DNA of 64,000 bases. It comes from Rhynchospora pubera. Its lineage: Eukaryota; Streptophyta; Magnoliopsida; Poales; Cyperaceae. Where the stretch lies: positions 121,634,752 through 121,698,751 of the forward strand of contig CM051462.1 of the NCBI GenBank assembly GCA_028095005.1, in the 5' to 3' direction. The notes below the pieces were generated by a model that was not told the origin of the DNA, searched no databases, and saw only the letters and a program-made list of their open reading frames with translations. Position 1 is the first letter of the stretch, and each line of letters begins with the position of its first letter. This document shows positions 24,701 through 36,646 of the stretch, piece by piece. The position numbers and the translations under genes are program-made.

Positions 24701-27700
24701 TAAAGGGGGTAATATATTTATTTTATCCATTTTATTGGTAACAGCTGTGTTTGTGTGGCTTCTATCCACCTTTTTTCTTTCTTTTGCCTGACAACTTTAT
24801 CAGCTAACTAAAAATTGAGATCAAGGGAACTCTGTATATATCAAAGATACCCCTCTGAATCTCACTTTCCAATTTTGCCAAAAGTTACAAATTACAAAAT
24901 CTTCTTTCTGTCAAGATATTTCCACAAATTCCAAGAGGACATATTTATTATGCTCTTTTGTGGACAATGGCATTACTAACTTCATCAAAATTTCCAGAAT
25001 AATTAAAGTTTTGTAGAGGTGGAAATGAAGAAAACAAAATTTTACTTTAATTAAAACCAGAAGAAAAGAAAGCTTACCAAGGGACCAGTGATGCCAACAT
25101 GCTTAAGAGTATCGACAGGCTGATCAAGTTCTCTCAGAACAAAAGGCACCCCATTAATGTAAACAACTGCTTCCTCTTTGAGGTCTGCTATCACAATTTT
25201 CTGGTTTAAAGTCTTGTCCTTTGCGCCTAAATAAGTAAGTACTTCTCTTGCACCCTCTATTGTTGGAGTTGCAGTGCTATAAATTGGGTAGCCATCCACC
25301 TATATTAACCAGGAGGTTCCATACCAAGCGTTAATAATGTATCCAAACCTATGCTAATCTAGGATATCAGTAAACAAAGATCTCTCAGGTACAAAATTGC
25401 TCTAATGTATCATCCAAATGAGGCGATATTCATTTCAGTAAGTTAAATGTGAGGTTGAAATGTCTTAAGAAAACCAGGCTTGGGTGGCATCTGTATCAGT
25501 ATAGAACAAGTAACGTGAATTAAGAGAAGCAAAATTAAATAAAAAGTAACTTAAGCCCAGTGAGTAAAAGATAAGACTATGAGAAGGCACGCAATACCAC
25601 AAAACTGAGAGCTAGACAAAGATCATTAAATTTCACAAAAAGGAAAGACACCTTGAATACATTAGGCGTCCCATGGAAGTGCATGGAAGTGGATTCTTTC
25701 TGCCCAGGGAAAAAGTATATCTTGAGTATGGATCCTTTTCCCAGAACCGAACCACGACGGGCCCTCACTCTTGCTTCCATCACAACATCCTCATGTTGAT
25801 GCTGCACTGATTTTGCCTCACCCTGTTGCAAAAAAAAAAAAAAAAAAAACATACGCTTAAATCTACCCAGAGATTTCGATAATCTTTTTAATTGTTCTTC
25901 GATTGTGATTCTCTTCTTTGAGAGAGAGAGAGAGAGAGAGATTACAGGGAGGGTGAAGAAGCGACCAGGTCGTAATCTGATGCTCCATTTCATTTCCTGG
26001 ATCTCAGGTCGCTGATGCAGCCATGTCTTGAAGGACACCTTTTTCTCCCCCTGCCCGCAGAATCCATCAAATGCATCGCTCCCGAGATATGCGGAGAAAG
26101 CAATCAACTTAACATACCTCTCCAGGTACTCAGCCCCACGGCTCAGTGCAACCCTCCTGACACGCGGCTCTAAATTCTGTTGGTTTATGACCTTCTGGTA
26201 CTGTAAGACGGCCTCACGTATGTTCTGCATGGCAGAACATCTGTTGATGATGGCATCCAGTGCCTGCCGGCACTCTATCCCATTGTCAAATAGCCTCGTG
26301 ATCTTCCTCAATAGAAGTATGTCATCAATTCCAAACGGGTGATGATGGCTTCGTAAGCTGGAATGTTTTTTGGGGCTTAATCTTGAGTTGGGGGACCCAG
26401 TATCTGATTCTTCATCTTCATTCCTGTGGATAGTTTCTTCTCCACCTGATGAACCTTTAGCGTCTGATTCTTCTGGCTGGAAGTCATCAGTCATTTCTAT
26501 TCTAATAGGTCTCCCATGATCTATTCTTAGTTTTAGAAGGCATGCAATCACCGTACCTGTAGTTGTTCTACCACGGCCCATCTGTGCAACAATATAAAAA
26601 GAAAAAGCATGTTGTGTCAATTTTTTTTTTTTTATAATCATTGTCCTTAAGTATTATAATTAAATGCTTGAAGTTCATCATGAATCTCTTCCTTGCAGCC
26701 TAAAAAGAAAGTTATGATATATTATTTTAAAACTTAAACCATTTCTTTGATCAGAAATAACAATTGCCTTATTGCTAATATCACATTTGTCTCTGATAAT
26801 GTGAATGTTTAGTTGTTTCCTATTTCTGTCAAAGATCTCAATAAAGAAATAGAAATGGTCAAATAGGTTAAAGGGAGACCATAAATTATACACACACATG
26901 GCAGTCATGGCTACTACTATGAAGATGTCAGAGAGGTTAAAGAGAGACCATAATTATACACGCACAAGGCCACTAGTATGAAGATGTTAAAGAGGTTAAA
27001 GAGAGACCATAAACCTACACACCTGGCAATTAAAGACGAAGACTGCATCCTTCGGTGCTGAGGCAATATTGACAGCAATATCATCAATGTCTGAGGTTTG
27101 GGGTGCTTTACCATCAGTTATAGGGACACGTGCATATTTTACAGGGAGACCAGCCAATTCCAAACCATTATAGACCTCAAGAGGGGTCTGGATTGATTCA
27201 CTTGTTATATGCTCCCATGAATCAAATATCTTACCACCATCAGTTTCATGTACCACCATAATGGCCCCACCATACTTTCCAGCTTCACGCAGGATATCTT
27301 CCTTTAGCCGGGCTTCCATATTTTCCACTCTATCTCGATCAATTCCCTGAAATCACCACAACGTATTTTCCTGTTAGCTTATTTTTAATATTTTTTTTTA
27401 TAAAGCAAGGGAAAGGGAAAAATAAGGAAAGGAATATGTTTTTGGAAGCTACTGCATGGGACTAACACCCTAACGCTACTAAATAGGTAAAACAACTCAT
27501 ATCATAATATCTGAATCACAATTCCTATGCAAATTGTCAAAATTCCTGAAGAATTAATATTTCCAAGGGAACAAACAGAAATACTAACTGTATACTCCAG
27601 CATATTTTTATAAGGCCTCTCGACCTCTCGAAGCACAAAAGGCTTGCCATTAATATAGATAACTGGTTCTTCTCTCATGTTATGCCAAAGGACAGGCCTT

Positions 27701-30700
27701 CCCCCTTTGCTGGTGCTAATCCTCTTGATGACTCTGTGGATACCATCAACCGTGGGATTTGCAACACCATACACCGGAAACCCAGGAATCTCTCGAAAAT
27801 TAGGGGCGCCTTCAACTAGCTCGGGCAGGCTGAGGTTCTGACAGCCCGGGCAGTGATCATTTTTAAGAACAGTTTGACTGCCGAGGACCTCCCCATTTCG
27901 CATGGCGGAAACAGTGCTCATATCATAAGGACGACCAGCACTAACACCATCGGGTTGACTAGGCTCAATCGTTTTGGTAAGAGAATGTTTTGAGCTTGAG
28001 TATCCCAATGCTCCCATTGGATCTCTCCTTAGCAATCTGCATTAGTACAGATCCTATTAGCCATCAGCAATGTATTGAGCAACAAGAAAATTTGAAGAAT
28101 AAGACTTTGCCAAAAATCAACTACCACTAGGTTTCAAGGTCTCGGTTCACAGCATTCTTTATTACTAATTTCAATTCTAACAGTATTACTTATACCGAGC
28201 ATTAAAAAAATAAATAAATAAATTGCATTTTAATTAAACTGGACGTTGTTTGAGTTGCAGTACATATATATATTTCATGTTGTTATTATATATCATATGA
28301 ATTCCATTTAAATTTGCTTTCACCAAATTCAAATATATTTTTTTATATCCTTATCAAGCTTTTAAATTTCGATTTTTTCGATATGACGGTCCAGGTCCCC
28401 ATGTTATTTCGATGTTATAACGGCGATATAACGGTGTAGTGTTTTTTTTCAAAGTTTGACACACATCAATTCTATAACTATCAATTTACATGTTTATACA
28501 TTTCCAATACTCCATACAAATAGCATACGGTCATACCAAATTCAATATAATGCAGTGTACCAATATTGAGTAGCAGTAAGCTTGTACCAATTTAACAATA
28601 GTTCAATATCGAATATACAATTTAACAATAGTAGCAATAACAACTTGTTATTTTGCCGAAATAACTGAAATAACGCGTTACATCATTTTCTCAATTAAGA
28701 CTGTAATGTTCGTGCGGTTTGACACAGAATACCGCTATTTCTGTTATTTCGCTGAAATTTAGAAGCTTGATCCTTATATTTCAACACTGATGAGGCAATA
28801 ATAGTATTGTTCCAGGCAATATAAATTTGAAATAATTATTTTCAAAACTAACAAAAATCACAAGGACCAAATTTATAGATTGCAAATAAAAGACCAGCAT
28901 GGTAAAGACTTGTATATTAGAACAAGAGTGACTTATTGTCAAAAGAAGGACGATATCTTTACATTGTCTTTTGAAAGTACCCCTTAGTGTATTTTACAAA
29001 TGGTAGCAGAGCAGTTAGACAAAAGATCAATGAACTGATTAGCTGAGCAACCATTTTGCTGCATACTTTTGGAAACCTGTATGTTTTAATGTTTTCCATG
29101 ACAGTATAATATTTATCCTTGTTAATTCCCTAACTTAATGAACCTGTTCTCTGCTTTTATTGATGCAACAAATGAAATATGCAAAGGTCATTTTTCTTTT
29201 CAAAAAAAAAAAAAATCAATTCCAAGGCAGATTTACTCAATCAAGTATCTATATAAAATAAATGTTATATTTATAATATTTATCCTTGTTAATTCCCTAA
29301 CTTAACGAACCTGTTCTCTGCTTTTATTGATGCAACAAATGAAATATGCAAAGGTCATTTTTCTTTTAAAAAAAAAATCAATTCCAAGGCAGATTTACTC
29401 AATCAAGTATCTATATAAAATAAATGTTATATTGGTTACTGATTCTTTTCTAAAAATATATCTCAGTTTTTTTGCCACATTATTATTTTTAAAGGTTAAT
29501 AAAAAGTACCTGCGGAGGATGCTGTAAAGTTCAGGTCTGGCCTTCATCCAGTCGGAGAAAGAACTCTCATAAGCAGAAGATGATTGTAGTGCTGAGCTTT
29601 CAGTGTGGATATAGACTGCAAAGCAAATAAGGAAATAGTATCGCTCCAAGTACTCCACAAAAAAAGAAAGTGATGCGGCTCTCTTCATCTCATCTGGTTG
29701 CCTCAGAATGTTATTGCGGTATGCTGCAATTGCCTCTCTTAGGTTCTGTTAAAGAGATAAAAATGTTAGATCATCAAAAGATTTAAAATGGTTCAATCCA
29801 GGATTAATTGAGGACAAGACTGAGTTAAGTTAATATTCAAAGAATTATTCTACAATCTCTATCTTATTAGAATTGTTTTATTCTCATGGTAAACTTGATA
29901 ATGTATGAAAATAAACTACAAGTATTATGATATTGTTAGATCTATTAAAAGCTAAACATACTTGTTAAAATAACAATTTTATTCTTCATCAGAATAACAA
30001 AAGTTTCTCCACCACAAACTTCCTGTTTTAACAGCTATTAATTGTAATATTAAATTGATCTGTGATTTTAATTATTCAAGCATCTCACTTGTCAAGAGAT
30101 CTTAACAGTTCTCAGCTAAATTCTGTAATACAAGTCAATTCTATATCAAAACAATCCTTCATGGGATACTACTCTGACAAACCTAAACATAAATCTACCT
30201 TTCCCATTAATTCAAGATTACTACCCTTGGCCATGTATTTAGCGAGAAATGCTATTCCTTACCTGCATTGAGTCACATTTATCAATAACTTTATCCACCT
30301 GCCTCTTACAGTCAACACCTCCCTGCCACAAAAAGACCATAATTAAAAATGAGAAAAAAAAAATTATTTTCTATGATGCACTGGCCATCCAAATTTCTAC
30401 TTTTAACAAAATAAACCAAACATCAAGTTATTTACAATCAAACAAACAGCCAACTATTTCCACATATACCAGAAACTAAATTGAACCTAGCACGACCCAA
30501 TCGAAAGCCTGTTATTTGAGGTTTTAAAAGTTTATATATACGAAACACAAATCTTCCTATTTCCTAACCCAACTTGAACCAATCTGGATTAACACCAGAA
30601 TGGATGGAATAAAAGCTTTGACTTAACAATCGCATGGTAACTATTGCTGTAGTATTAAAATGTTTTTCTTTTACCTCAAGAACACGAACCAGACTTCTAA

Positions 30701-33700
30701 CAACAGCATACTCCCCCCTGCGTATAGCTTCCTCTGAGTCTGGAGTATTGTCAGGCACATAATTTGCAGCTGCAAATACTTGTCCAATGGAGTTTGACCT
30801 GGGAATCCCTACAAATACATACAAAAAATACTATATCAAACAATCCACCGTGAAAGATCAATTTAGTCTGAATTTACACACATATGTAGTCATTGGTAGA
30901 TCATATTAGGTATCTACTAATTTTGTTACTGATGTTAGGTTAAAAGAAAAACACAATACATATTTATGACAGTGAAAGTGTGATCGTTAAGTAAATGATA
31001 ACTATTCAGATGGAATATCAAAATCTGACATTCCAAAATATTAGGCTGTAACCATTTTTAGCGGAATCACTGGATAAGAAAGGAAAAACTAACCTGATGC
31101 ACCAATCCGGTTCAGGTAGACCAAGGTAGCTATCACCATACCAGTTGTCGTTCTTCCTCGGCCCATCTGACAGTTAAAAACTATGTCTGTGTCTACACTG
31201 ACCTGAGATATTCTTTGCACCTGTTCACAATGAGATGGATAATATAATTAATATAACATACAGGCCAACGTATTCCAAAGCTTCTGACAAGTCTTAAAAA
31301 AGGATACATCTAACATTGATTGGATTACAGAAATGGTTGAGAGAGAGAGAGAGATGGAAACATACTAGATGGTCAAAATCTATTTCTTTCGGGGACTTCT
31401 CATCAGTGATGGGAATGCGCTCATACTCCACAAGGAATCCTTCCTGCTTTAACTCCTCATACACCTAAAAAGTTCATGGGTGTCAAAAATGCAATCCACC
31501 TACTCACTAATATGCACACAGACATGATCACACACACACACACTCAATGGCAGATGCAGAACTTTTTTCAAAGTGGGTCAGCCATTTATTAATTGAGAAC
31601 TATATAATTACTAATTATAATCATAGGACTTGGTTATTATGGGGTCTAAAGTGGAGTTTTAGTACAAACTATAGCAGTCACACTGGATGCACATAGCAAA
31701 ATTCTCTTAGAAATTAATATAAAAAATCAATACAAGCTCATCTAATTTAGAAAAAAAAATGGGGATCAATCGGTCCCTATTTTATCCTATAATTTTACCT
31801 CTGCACACACTCTTGTAGTTAATTTGACAAATATACTCAGATTTGGTACCAGGGATGGGTAGGGATGCTACTTTGGAACAAGATAGAGAAAGAAGGGTTC
31901 GCTTCTCAAGTGGAAAAAGAGAAGGTTTTCAGGTTCGTCAATTTTAAAAAGTATTAGGTAGGTCTCATTCAAATCTTTCTTCTTTTAGTTTCCATGTTTT
32001 TTACTATCTTAAGAATGGAATTAGGAAAAGAAATGAACTCTTCAAAATTTCCACAGATGTTATGCTAAGAACCTTAACATGCATATAAATGCCTGGCATT
32101 TACTCGCTAATTGTTCAACAATATTGAATAGAAAATAGGGCTAGAGAGAGAGTAGGTAAAATGATAATATATCCTAGAGTATATGATAAGAGAACTACCT
32201 CCACAGGGGTCTTAACAGATTCCGCTTCAAGTGGCTCCCACTGATCGACCATCTGACCATTCGGCAGCTCATCTGTTACGAGTATCTTATTCCCATATCT
32301 GTTTTTGTTGATTTTCAAACTTTTAATAAGAAACTAGAACTCTTGGTTTATAAGGTTGACAGACATAACATGAGTCAACTCCCATAACCTTCGGTTACGA
32401 TGCATTATTATTCATATACATACATCTATATCCTGTTGGAATAATTAGTGGATTTGTTTTTTTTTTCATTTTAACTTTCAAATGAAAAAGTAGGTCTACT
32501 GGTTGGTCACTTAATGGTCTACCAACCAAAAGCAGATCTGACCCGTGATGCACAACTGCTAACCCAATAGGTCAGTCAGACTATGCTGGATTTGGTCAGG
32601 TCTACCGGTTGAGCAGTTTCTGAATTTCAATAACTCGAAATATGAATCCCAAAAATTTTAAACCTGTTGTGAAATCCATTTATACAACAACCAAGGAATG
32701 TGCACACTGCAGTCAAGATTGACTTGTTCATCATGAACACACTTCTTGGGTCTGCAAAGATAGGTCATTTAATGCAAAGCCCTGCTCATCTGTTTAAACA
32801 TTAAAAACAATGAGGGGACTGCAAGGTTGTGTCAAAGTTGGGCAATGATTAGCTGGACAACATTGACGAGGACACAAGGTCTTTTATGCATCCATCTGAT
32901 AAGTCTAACCAGACTATGGAAATTCAATTTATTTGTTCGAGGCTGTTGGGGCTTTGAGCTACTCTCAGGTCGGAAAGGAGACACAAATGCGATCACATGT
33001 TTAGCAATCCAAGTGTGTGGGACTGTTTGTAGTCTTACTAATCAGTTCTAAAATCTGAAATTCTAACTTTGAATTATTGAATATTTTTTTTTTAAAAAAA
33101 AAGAAAATTGCCAGTTGAGTCTAGATGAACACTATCAACTCCAATTTTGACTATAAAATGTCTACCTTGATGCTTCAACAAGGATGTCTTCCTTTAGACG
33201 AAATTCCATCTGTTCAACTCTCTCTCTGTTTATTCCCTATTCCAAAAAAAAAAAAAACCTCAATCACTACGTTTCAATGTCATATATAAGAAATTGATCT
33301 ATTATGCACATTTCAGGAAACCGTCTCATCATCCGGCAATTTTTGTGAAAATTAGTTCTTAATACATTTATAGAAGTTCAAAAAAAAAGGTCAAAGGCAT
33401 TTATTGGTATAAATCAGTGAACTGTACAAGAATGAATTCCTTAAGATGAATATATATATTACATAATGAGAAAGTACATACCATTATTATTACATTATAC
33501 ATTTGAACAAAAGAAGAAATTATATACTGAAGGTAAATAAATGCTAACCTCTGATCTTAATTTTTCTTTGCAACGAAAAAGAAATAAACAAATAAATGCT
33601 TACATTTGATCTTACCTTTTTTTGGATAAAGTCATGTTTTTAATTAATATCCGTATTGAATTATATATGTAAGTCAACTATTTTTAAATAAGCGCGAGGA

Positions 33701-35267
33701 GGACTGATATTTTAATATCAATATACAAAATGGTCAGTGGACACACCGTGTACTCAAGATTGGAGAAAGGCCTTCCAATATCTCGTAGAACAAAAGGTCG
33801 TCTATTGATGTATATGACCTATTCAATGGAATTAAAAAATAAAATATAAAGGAAAAGGAAAAGGAAAATGAAAGACATAAGAAAATAAGCAATGAAATTC
33901 TATGTTTGTTTTAAAAGACTAAGAAAGAGATGATTGCCCTGTAACTTACTAATACATTACTTTTAGACCCCCCCCCCCATCCACCACCACCAAATCCCCA
34001 CCACTGGTATGGTCAATGTCCATTTCTAATTTGGTGCCAGAGGAGTCTATAATTTATACATTTCTTCCAAAGTTATGCCATTGCCAGGTACAACACAAAC
34101 AATGGTAAAAGTGGGCATCGGGCCCAACCGCTGGTTTAATACTTGAGCTCTGATTGTAATCTAACACAGAATAATCAATAAAAATAATTAGCAAAAACCT
34201 ACGGGTTCTTCTCTAAGGTTATTCCAAAGGACATGTGCCTGTAAGGCTCCATTTTTATGAGCACCTATATGGTTAAGCACATTCCTTATACCATCAATTG
34301 TTGGTATTGCCACACCATGAACCTGTAACGATCCAGCCTGCATAAAATGTACCATGTAAAAAATCAGGAAAATTTGTAAGCACCCATTTTTTACTTTACA
34401 ATGGTAGCCAGTAGCCACAGTTCACTTTAAACATAAGAGATATAGAACTTTTTTTTTTTGGTTAAAACTTCCAGGGGCATATTCCTTTTGTAAACTTTTG
34501 TTTAGTTAAAAAAAAAAGTTTTTTTTTTTGAGGAATAGTTAAAAAAAAAGATACCCTATAAGTCATGTGCTAAAACATTATGTTTGACAGGTCTGCAGCT
34601 TTAATTTCAGACAAGCAGTCTTGTGAAAAGAAGATTTAGTAAGTAGAAAGCACTTTATATCCATAGAATACTCAATCTCTAGCAGTCTTATTCTCCAGGG
34701 TGAAAATTTATGCAACTTCAGAACTAATTCAAGGAAATGGTAAAGTAAAGTGGCACCTTATCTAGAACTGTATCCAAGTTAATGTGTTAATACAGCTAGT
34801 ATCAAAACATCCAATTCAAATTATGACAGAAGTTGAATTTGAAAAACTGTGAATTCAAACTTTTAAACCTGTAGTAAAATTGACATATAACTAGCTAGGA
34901 GCTGCTGACATGACAATCCATGGTCCAGACTACCCAACCTTATTTCTTTCCCCAATTTTTTCTCCATATCATAACATACTGATCCCCATTGTCACAAAAT
35001 CAATTAGAATTTGCCGAGATTATGTTATAATAGTGAGACTGAGAGAGGTAGAAAGAGAACAACTGTTACCTGTCTGTAATTGGGGGCTCCATCAATTTGG
35101 GGAAAGAGACGCTTGTTCTGACAGCCAGGAAAATGGTCGGACTTGAGGATGGTTTTCTTCCCAAGCACGGCCCCTCCCCGGCAATTAATCACATGCTCTG
35201 GTTTCACCTCGGCATCACACTGTTCAGGGGCCCCACCTGTCTGCGTCGCCAGAGACCCCGGCACCAT
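21788..35267 (-). CDS. Paladin-type phosphatase (PALD1-like), 19 exons, ~1290 aa
   Basis: Coding exons, 5' to 3' on the minus strand: 35070-35267, 34203-34337, 33747-33818, 33166-33236, 32199-32298, 31366-31464, 31094-31220, 30675-30808, 30263-30322, 29510-29745, 27589-28036, 27023-27346, 25946-26581, 25652-25822, 25078-25299, 23423-23706, 22736-23035, 22250-22372, 21788-21920. Every join keeps frame and uses GT/AG. The protein holds three tandem repeats, each with VLG(S/K)...L..., an REEPVIYING-PFVLR-like block and a cysteine-phosphatase loop. Repeats 1 and 2 keep NCQMGRGRTTTG (CX5R at about 242-248 and 667-673); repeat 3 has FISHTGYGGVAYA, with Ser and Gly in place of Cys and Arg near 1115-1121. 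Animal PALD1 is linked to phosphoinositide dephosphorylation; the plant role is little known. An in-frame ATG at 35450 would add 61 residues, but relatives as I recall them start near 35267. Confidence 0.92.
26860..27013 (-). repeat. Triplicated segment at the 5' end of a paladin intron
   Basis: AGGTTAAAGRGAGACCATAA recurs at about 26866, 26934 and 26994. The last copy abuts the splice donor of the exon ending at 27023. The intron start has thus been locally copied about every 60-70 bp. Confidence 0.7.
28347..28777. mobile_element. hAT-like MITE in paladin intron, 415 bp with ATCCTTAT duplication
   Basis: Element 28355-28769 begins CAAGCTTTTAAATTTC and ends GAAATTTAGAAGCTTG (near-perfect inverted repeats). 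It is flanked by identical 8-bp ATCCTTAT (28347-28354, 28770-28777). Same family as 20250-20705; both contain ATGACGGTCC near one end and a GTTCGTGCRGTT block near the other. It sits between paladin exons 10 and 11. Confidence 0.88.
29105..29435 (-). repeat. ~168-bp tandem duplication in paladin intron 10
   Basis: The block from TATAATATTTATCC to AATAAATGTTATATT is present twice (starts 29105 and 29273). Only a few differences are seen, mainly A-run length and one T/C change, so the duplication is recent. It ends about 75 bp from exon 10. Confidence 0.85.
34503..34549. repeat. Short T-rich insertion with 14-bp flanking repeat
   Basis: TAGTTAAAAAAAAA at 34503-34516 is repeated at 34536-34549, flanking 19 bases dominated by a T run. 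Because the repeat itself is mostly A, slippage is a serious alternative to retroposition. Confidence 0.3.
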
Positions 35268-36149
35268 TGCCTGAGAGACTGAGCACTTGGCGTTAGAAGA
35301 GGAGGAGGAGGAGGCGAAAGAGGCGAAGGAAGGAGGAGGAGAAAGGCAATAGAAAGAGAAAGGGAATGCGACTAGGCGAGAAGAAAGGGAACAGGAAGGA
35401 AGGAGGTGTGCGTGTGAGAGAGAGAGAGAGAGAGAGAGAGAAGGAACCAATTGAAGGGAAGGAAGGTAAAGTGAGGAGAGGAGGTGAGCTATCTATCCTT
35501 TCAATTTCAATTTAACAAGCACAAAAGGGACAGATTTCCCTTTCCCACAGCGGGTTCTGTTCTCTTCTCCTCTTCAAATTGACAAATTCGCTCGTTTCGT
35601 TTCTCTCGCGTCGCGTGTCGGAGCAACTTGAACTTGAATAACAAATAAATTAATAACGATAAAATATTGGAGTAGCTCAGGAGACTAGAGAGAGAACGAT
35701 TCGCGTTTGATGAGGTGCGGCGCATATTCCCAAGGAACAGCGCACAGCGGCTTGACAATTGGTGCCGTGCCCGTGCGCTTCGCTCGCTGTGTCCGTTGGT
35801 TGTTCTTTCCCACTTTCCTGTTTTCCAGTCCACAGTGTGACTGTGTGAGCATTTGCTTACTGCTTCACTCCACAGACCACAGGTGTTCAGCCTTGAGTTG
35901 TCAAGCGTGCGAGATTACTCGGGTAATCGGGTTGCGTAATTGGATCGGGTCTGGATAGGATGATCCGCGAAGGTTTAGTTTTGATTTTGTGAATGAATTT
36001 ATTAATTCGGATGACTCGGATGTGCCTTCCACGTGTTGGAACTTCAAGCAATATTATTATTTATATGATTTCGCTATGTTATTATTTTATTATACAAATA
36101 TTTTGAGTTTCTAATTTTAAAATATTATTTGTGGCAAGTTGTGACAAAA
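35268..36149. promoter_or_regulatory. Paladin leader and promoter region
   Basis: On the minus strand the 200 bp before the paladin start is CT/TC-rich (GA run at 35417-35443 as written), typical of plant leaders and Y patches. Further up no clear TATA box was identified. The region is cut short at 36150, where a young LTR retrotransposon begins 888 bp from the paladin start codon. Confidence 0.4.
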
Positions 36150-36154
36150 GAAAG

Positions 36155-36586
36155 TGATAGGGCCGGCCTGATAAAGCTCGGCCCGAATAGAAGGATACGG
36201 AACCCAACCCAAAAGAGGCCTGCAATGGAGGTAAAGAAGCGGGAAAAGCTGAATTAAACAGCGCGCCCCAAATGAAGTCGGGGGGACAGGCCATAACAAA
36301 CTCATACGGAGCACCTCACCGAACATAAGTCGGGAGAATCTAGAGGCATCAAGTAGGCTAACGGCTGTCGGGTGACGTCAGCGTTCTGTTATGAAAAATA
36401 AGCCTATAAATAGAAGGGGTAGATCATTGTAATAGGGGTTGGCATTTTTGTGGAGAAAAGCGCCTGTATTAGACAGATTGTAAACGGATTGTAATCCCCA
36501 AAATAATCAATAAAGTTCATTTTTCCACTCATTCTCATCTCTAAATTCTCTCACGTTGTTAATCTCTACCAAAACTGAGCTTATCA
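36155..36586 (+). repeat. 5' LTR of Tat-type element
   Basis: 432 bp, TGATAGGGCC...GAGCTTATCA. It contains a TGACGTCA palindrome at 36373-36380, a TATA box TATAAATAG at 36405-36413 and an AATAAAG poly(A)-like signal at 36509-36515, giving U3, R and U5 in normal order. It faces away from paladin. Confidence 0.95.
36373..36413 (+). promoter_or_regulatory. LTR core promoter: TGACGTCA box and TATA box
   Basis: TGACGTCA is the full palindromic site bound by TGA/bZIP factors in plants. It lies 25 bp before TATAAATAG. The pair is duplicated in the 3' LTR. bZIP-dependent, stress-linked expression of the element is an inference. Confidence 0.55.
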
Positions 36587-36604
36587 ACTGGCGCCCACCT
36601 GAAT
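36587..36604 (+). other. Primer binding site
   Basis: Directly after the 5' LTR comes ACTGGCGCCCACCTG. TGGCGCC matches the 3' end of several plant tRNAs ending GGCGCCA and is usual for Tat/Athila elements. The exact tRNA was not determined. Confidence 0.65.
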
Positions 36605-36646
36605 TCGACCATTGGCAATTCAAAGTTGCATTTGGTAACTTGAGAA

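Noticed and set aside
35268..35450. Longer paladin N-terminus from the ATG at 35450
   Set aside because: The extra 61 residues are encoded by CT-rich leader (SLSLSLS, SSSSSS), have no match to what I recall of the family, and the 35267 start gives a family-like length.
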